From positions 1-9,314 of the forward strand of contig PLBD01000607.1 in the NCBI GenBank assembly GCA_003135315.1: DNA of 9,314 bases, read 5' to 3'. The stretch is from Acidobacteriaceae bacterium. GTDB taxonomy: Bacteria; Acidobacteriota; Terriglobia; Terriglobales; Acidobacteriaceae. Positions 7,308-9,314 of the stretch are shown here, in pieces. The notes under the pieces are model-generated. The model was not told the origin of the DNA. It worked only from the letters and a program-made list of their open reading frames with translations, and ran no database searches. The position numbers and the translations under genes were made by a program. Position 1 is the stretch's first letter; the number at the start of each line of letters is the position of its first letter.

Positions 7308-7334
7308 TGGCACAGCAGGGGCTGTGCCATTTTT
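7308..7334 (+). terminator. Intrinsic terminator of pckA
   Basis: A perfect 9-bp stem TGGCACAGC (7308-7316) / GCTGTGCCA (7321-7329) with an AGGG loop is followed immediately by five T residues (7330-7334). It begins 29 nt after the pckA stop. This is a classical rho-independent terminator, and it lies within the palindromic element. Confidence 0.88.
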
Positions 7335-7353
7335 CGTTGCAGACGAAAAGCGG

Positions 7354-7383
7354 ATCCCTCGCCGGCTGAAGCCGGCTCGGGAT
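7354..7383. repeat. Thirty-base imperfect palindrome
   Basis: ATCCC (7354-7358) pairs with GGGAT (7379-7383). After a 2x2 internal mismatch, GCCGGC (7361-7366) pairs with GCCGGC (7371-7376) around a TGAA loop. It is the second hairpin of the palindromic element and resembles the abundant intergenic palindromes of some Acidobacteriota genomes (from memory, unverified). Confidence 0.7.
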
Positions 7384-7404
7384 GGGCAAAATGACCGGCT
7401 TATC

Positions 7405-7424
7405 GGCACGACCGAAGTCGTGCC
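7405..7424 (-). terminator. Hairpin with UUCG loop on the minus strand
   Basis: GGCACGAC (7405-7412) pairs perfectly over 8 bp with GTCGTGCC (7417-7424). Read on the minus strand, the loop is C(UUCG)G, the exceptionally stable tetraloop. It lies about 130 nt beyond the stop of the minus-strand anchored-protein gene and could stop transcription from that side. The T run on that strand (TTTT, 7391-7388) is 13 nt away, so it is not canonical. Confidence 0.4.
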
Positions 7425-7434
7425 CTGTTACAAA

Positions 7435-7557
7435 GCACTCCGAAGGCGACTTTCCCAGCAGCCTGTGAATCCGTACTTTTTTCAAAGCAGCACGAGATCG
7501 AGTTTCTTGACAACCTGTGACGCCGCGCTCTTTCAAGACACATCAAGAGTGCCGGGC
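7435..7557. other. Gap between the palindromic element and the small anchored-protein gene
   Basis: No gene or strong hairpin that I can support. A six-T run occurs at 7482-7487 with no adjacent stem on the + strand. A frame on the + strand continues through this gap across several hairpins into the next gene, but it looks like chance. Confidence 0.4.
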
Positions 7558-7875
7558 TTAGAAGGGCGAGCGCACGTGCTGCTCGCCCAGGACGTTGCCG
7601 GACTTGTCGAGCCAGACAACCAAGTATTGCGGCTGGAAGATGGAATACCAGTAGCGATAGACAAACTCGCTGGTGCAGCCGGTGGGAACCGGGGTCAGCG
7701 AACCGCACGGGCCTTCGCTGCTGGGTTCGCCCAGCAACTGGCGGACGACCTCGTTGGAATCGCCGAGATTGACCTGAGCGGAGTTCTTGCGCAGGTTCTC
7801 GTCGTGAAAATAGGCCCAGATCCCGGCGAGGATCAGGGCGAGCGCGACGGCGATGAAGGACAGGCGGGTTTTCAT
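7558..7875 (-). CDS. Small membrane-anchored protein, BamE/SmpA-like pattern
   Basis: A 105-residue protein with a hydrophobic N-terminal segment (residues about 5-22) and no lipobox, so it is either anchored with its body outside the membrane or cleaved. The body has the pattern LGDSNEVVRQLLGEP (37-51), then an aromatic strand region (FVYRYWYSIF) and a final strand LVVWLDKSGNVLGEQ. That succession of a G-x-S helix, LGEP turn and paired strands ending in D-x-x-G-x-V is what BamE/SmpA/OmlA-like small envelope proteins show. This is a fold-level guess, not a family assignment. Cys57 and Cys67 bracket a Pro/Thr-rich loop and could form a disulfide outside the cytosol. The ATG at 7875 has no Shine-Dalgarno sequence, and the heptad repeats begin right at the start codon. 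It is convergent with pckA and divergent from tyrS. Confidence 0.78.
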   Translation of the reverse strand: MKTRLSFIAVALALILAGIWAYFHDENLRKNSAQVNLGDSNEVVRQLLGEPSSEGPCGSLTPVPTGCTSEFVYRYWYSIFQPQYLVVWLDKSGNVLGEQHVRSPF

Positions 7876-7955
7876 TTCAGTGGCTAGTGGTCAGTGGCCA
7901 GTGGCCAGAGTAGTTTCGAGTTTCGAGTTTCAAGTGGCCAGTTGTCAGTTATCAA
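7874..7955 (+). repeat. Heptanucleotide tandem array, left arm
   Basis: Seven-base units follow one another: ATTTCAG, TGGCTAG, TGGTCAG, TGGCCAG, TGGCCAG, a 5-base AGTAG, then TTTCGAG, TTTCGAG, TTTCAAG, TGGCCAG, TTGTCAG and TTATCAA. Most units fit T-N-N-N-N-A-G. Two unit types (TGGCCAG and TTTCGAG) are interleaved in one register apart from the 5-base unit. The first unit overlaps the start codon of the minus-strand gene. It resembles, in layout only, the heptanucleotide STRR repeats of cyanobacteria. Confidence 0.85.
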
Positions 7956-7957
7956 CG

Positions 7958-7976
7958 GACGATGGTGACCGTCGTC
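7958..7976. repeat. Palindrome between the heptad arms
   Basis: A 19-base odd-centred palindrome (GACGATGGT/ACCGTCGTC around G7967) with one T-G mismatch could fold as a 9-bp hairpin or bind a dimeric regulator. It lies between the two heptad arrays and about 85 nt upstream of the minus-strand gene's start. The remaining centre, 7977-8032, shows no gene or repeat that I can support. Confidence 0.5.
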
Positions 7977-8032
7977 AGTATGGCACTCTGGTCATTGGAG
8001 CCACGCCGCGTGAGACGGATTCACAAAGCATA

Positions 8033-8060
8033 CTCGAAACTCGAAACTTGAAACTCGAAA
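8033..8060 (-). repeat. Heptanucleotide tandem array, right arm
   Basis: Four 7-base units on the + strand (CTCGAAA, CTCGAAA, CTTGAAA, CTCGAAA) are the reverse complements of the TTTCGAG/TTTCAAG units of the left arm. Together the arms form an inverted pair about 100 bp apart; the left run TTTCGAG-TTTCAAG matches 14 contiguous bases in reverse complement. The array runs into the tyrS promoter. Confidence 0.88.
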
Positions 8061-8070
8061 CTTCTATAAT
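8041..8070 (+). promoter_or_regulatory. tyrS promoter, embedded in the heptad array, probably leaderless
   Basis: A perfect TATAAT (8065-8070) lies 8 nt before the tyrS ATG. The best -35 is TCGAAA (8041-8046, 4 of 6 matches, 18-bp spacer), which is part of a heptad unit; TTGAAA at 8048-8053 is a better match but only 11 bp away. Transcription should start near 8077, leaving at most a few untranslated bases, and there is no Shine-Dalgarno sequence. I infer leaderless translation of tyrS. Confidence 0.65.
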
Positions 8071-8078
8071 CAAAGCTT

Positions 8079-9314
8079 ATGCCCTCATTTCCCGAGGTTG
8101 AAGAGCAACTGGCTTACCTGCGCAAGGGCGCGGCGGAGATCATTCGTGAAAGCGACCTGCGCGAGCGGCTGGAGAAGTCGCGCGCGGCGGGCAAGCCCAT
8201 GCGGGTGAAGGCCGGCTTCGACCCGACCGCGCCCGACCTGCACCTGGGCCACACCGTGCTCATGCGCAAGCTGAAACACTTTCAGGACATGGGCCACACG
8301 GTCATCTTCCTTATCGGCGATTTCACCGGGCTGATCGGCGACCCTTCGGGGCGCTCGGCCACGCGGCCGCCGCTGTCGCGCCAGCAGATCGATGAGAACG
8401 CCGAGACCTATAAGGCGCAGGTCTTCAAGATTCTCGATCGGGACAAAACCGAGGTGCGCTTCAACAGCGAGTGGCTCGACAAGCTGGGCTACGAAGGCTT
8501 CATCCGGCTGGCGGCGAAGTTCACGGTCTCGCAGATGCTGGAGCGCGAGGACTTCCACAAGCGCTTCATGGAAGAGAAGCCGATTGCGATGCATGAGCTG
8601 CTGTATCCCATTGCGCAGGGCTATGACTCGGTGGCGCTGGAGGCCGACGTCGAGCTGGGCGGCACCGACCAGAAATTCAATCTGCTGATGGGCCGCGAGC
8701 TGCAACGCCATTACGGACAGCCGCCGCAGATTGTGCTGACCACACCGCTGCTGGAAGGCACCGACGGCGTGCAGAAGATGTCGAAGTCGTACGGCAATTA
8801 CATTGGGATCACGGAAGCGCCGACGGAGATGTTCGGCAAGGTGATGTCGATTTCCGACGAGCTGATGTGGCGCTATTACGAGCTGGTGACGGACGTGAGC
8901 ATGCCCGACATCGAGCGCATGAAGGGCGAGGTCGCGAGCGGTGCGTCGCATCCCATGAAGCTGAAGCAGGAGCTGGGCAAGCGCATCGTAGGCGACTTTC
9001 ATTCGCGCGAGGCGGCGGAGCAAGCGGCGCAGGATTGGTCGCGCATGTTCCAGAAGGACGAAGTGCCGGAAGATTTGCCGCTGATCAGTGTGCGCTTCGA
9101 GGAAGTTGCCGCGCCGAATGCGGCGAGCGTCGATGGCAATGTTCAGGTGAAACTGGACAAGTTGCTGGCTCGCACAGGACTGGCGACATCAGTCACCGAC
9201 GGCCTGCGCAAAGTGAAGCAGAATGCAGTGAAGCTGGACGGCGACCTGAAGACGGAACTCGTGGTTGCCGTGAAGCTGGGAGCGGAGTTCACGCTGCGGG
9301 CAGGAAAGAAGATG
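8079..9314 (+). CDS. tyrS: Tyrosyl-tRNA synthetase (partial, right edge)
   Basis: Attaches tyrosine to tRNA-Tyr in the cytosol. 412 codons are in the window with no stop, and the frame runs off the edge near the expected C-terminus of the roughly 400-420-residue type-2 bacterial enzyme. The class I signature HIGH appears as H55-L-G-H58 in the context GFDPTAPDLHLGHT, and the second signature K233-M-S-K-S237 is intact. The YPIAQGYDSVAL segment and the LGGTDQ-KFN segment carry the tyrosine-pocket residues, and IGDFTGLIGDPSGRS is typical of the type-2 group. The C-terminal part from about residue 355 (VKLDKLLARTGL, VKQNAVKLDG) is an S4-like RNA-binding domain that contacts the tRNA. No T-box or other leader riboswitch is present; the promoter is right at the start codon. 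It is divergent from the small anchored-protein gene. Confidence 0.97.
   Translation, partial: MPSFPEVEEQLAYLRKGAAEIIRESDLRERLEKSRAAGKPMRVKAGFDPTAPDLHLGHTVLMRKLKHFQDMGHTVIFLIGDFTGLIGDPSGRSATRPPLSRQQIDENAETYKAQVFKILDRDKTEVRFNSEWLDKLGYEGFIRLAAKFTVSQMLEREDFHKRFMEEKPIAMHELLYPIAQGYDSVALEADVELGGTDQKFNLLMGRELQRHYGQPPQIVLTTPLLEGTDGVQKMSKSYGNYIGITEAPTEMFGKVMSISDELMWRYYELVTDVSMPDIERMKGEVASGASHPMKLKQELGKRIVGDFHSREAAEQAAQDWSRMFQKDEVPEDLPLISVRFEEVAAPNAASVDGNVQVKLDKLLARTGLATSVTDGLRKVKQNAVKLDGDLKTELVVAVKLGAEFTLRAGKKM

Larger units (their letters stand above)
7283..7434. mobile_element. Palindromic MITE-like element with flanking direct repeats
   Basis: A 138-bp block (7290-7427) begins CAGGG and ends CCCTG, and is bounded on both sides by the 7-bp direct repeat TTACAAA (7283-7289 and 7428-7434). 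The inverted match can be read as AACAGGG/CCCTGTT, 7 bp. Inside are three strong hairpins in a row: 7308-7329, 7354-7383 and 7405-7424. It encodes no protein. This is the architecture of a small non-autonomous element with target-site duplication, or of a REP-like palindromic cluster. The caution is that TTACAAA could be part of the repeat family itself, not a duplication. Confidence 0.45.

Noticed and set aside
7324..7887. Open frame (187 codons) on the plus strand between pckA and tyrS
   Set aside because: Runs through the hairpin element and antisense to the small anchored-protein gene, which has a better signal segment and fold-like pattern.
7874..8060. CRISPR-like array
   Set aside because: Units are 7 bp with no spacers of regular length, so it is a simple heptad tandem repeat.
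8085..9023. Open frame (312 codons) on the minus strand
   Set aside because: Antisense to tyrS, which has HLGH and KMSKS signatures; the true gene runs off the window edge.

Overview
This 9.3 kb window is GC-rich bacterial chromosome carrying mostly housekeeping genes. The protein sequences, the single-gene spacing and the intergenic palindromes resemble Acidobacteriota (Koribacter/Terriglobus-like). That placement is a judgement from memory of sequence style, not a search result.

Layout, left to right: a non-coding left edge (1-248); a secreted serine beta-lactamase/PBP-like hydrolase (+); coaE, dephospho-CoA kinase (+, GTG start); a membrane-anchored HtrA/Deg-type protease with one PDZ domain (+); then, convergent to it, a DUF1254/DUF1214 lipoprotein (-) with somewhat lower GC. 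Divergent from the lipoprotein is a small uncharacterised cytosolic protein (+), followed by pckA, ATP-dependent PEP carboxykinase (+), with a textbook Shine-Dalgarno sequence. Next comes a cluster of three hairpins, a small membrane-anchored protein with a BamE/SmpA-like pattern (-), a 7-bp-period repeat region, and tyrS, tyrosyl-tRNA synthetase (+), which runs off the right edge close to its C-terminus.

The genes do not form one pathway. coaE completes CoA synthesis, pckA controls the oxaloacetate/PEP node, tyrS charges tRNA, and the secreted or anchored proteins (hydrolase, HtrA, DUF1254 lipoprotein, small anchored protein) act in the cell envelope. Most look like separate transcription units.

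I see no undescribed multi-gene system. The interesting content is between genes. (a) A 138-bp palindromic element lies directly after the pckA stop, with CAGGG/CCCTG ends, flanking TTACAAA direct repeats and an intrinsic terminator inside; it may be a small non-autonomous mobile element domesticated as a terminator. (b) Heptanucleotide arrays in opposite orientation lie between the small anchored-protein gene and tyrS, and the tyrS promoter is embedded in one of them. (c) Two promoters (tyrS and the small protein at 5210) place the -10 box 8-9 nt before the ATG with no Shine-Dalgarno, which predicts leaderless mRNAs.
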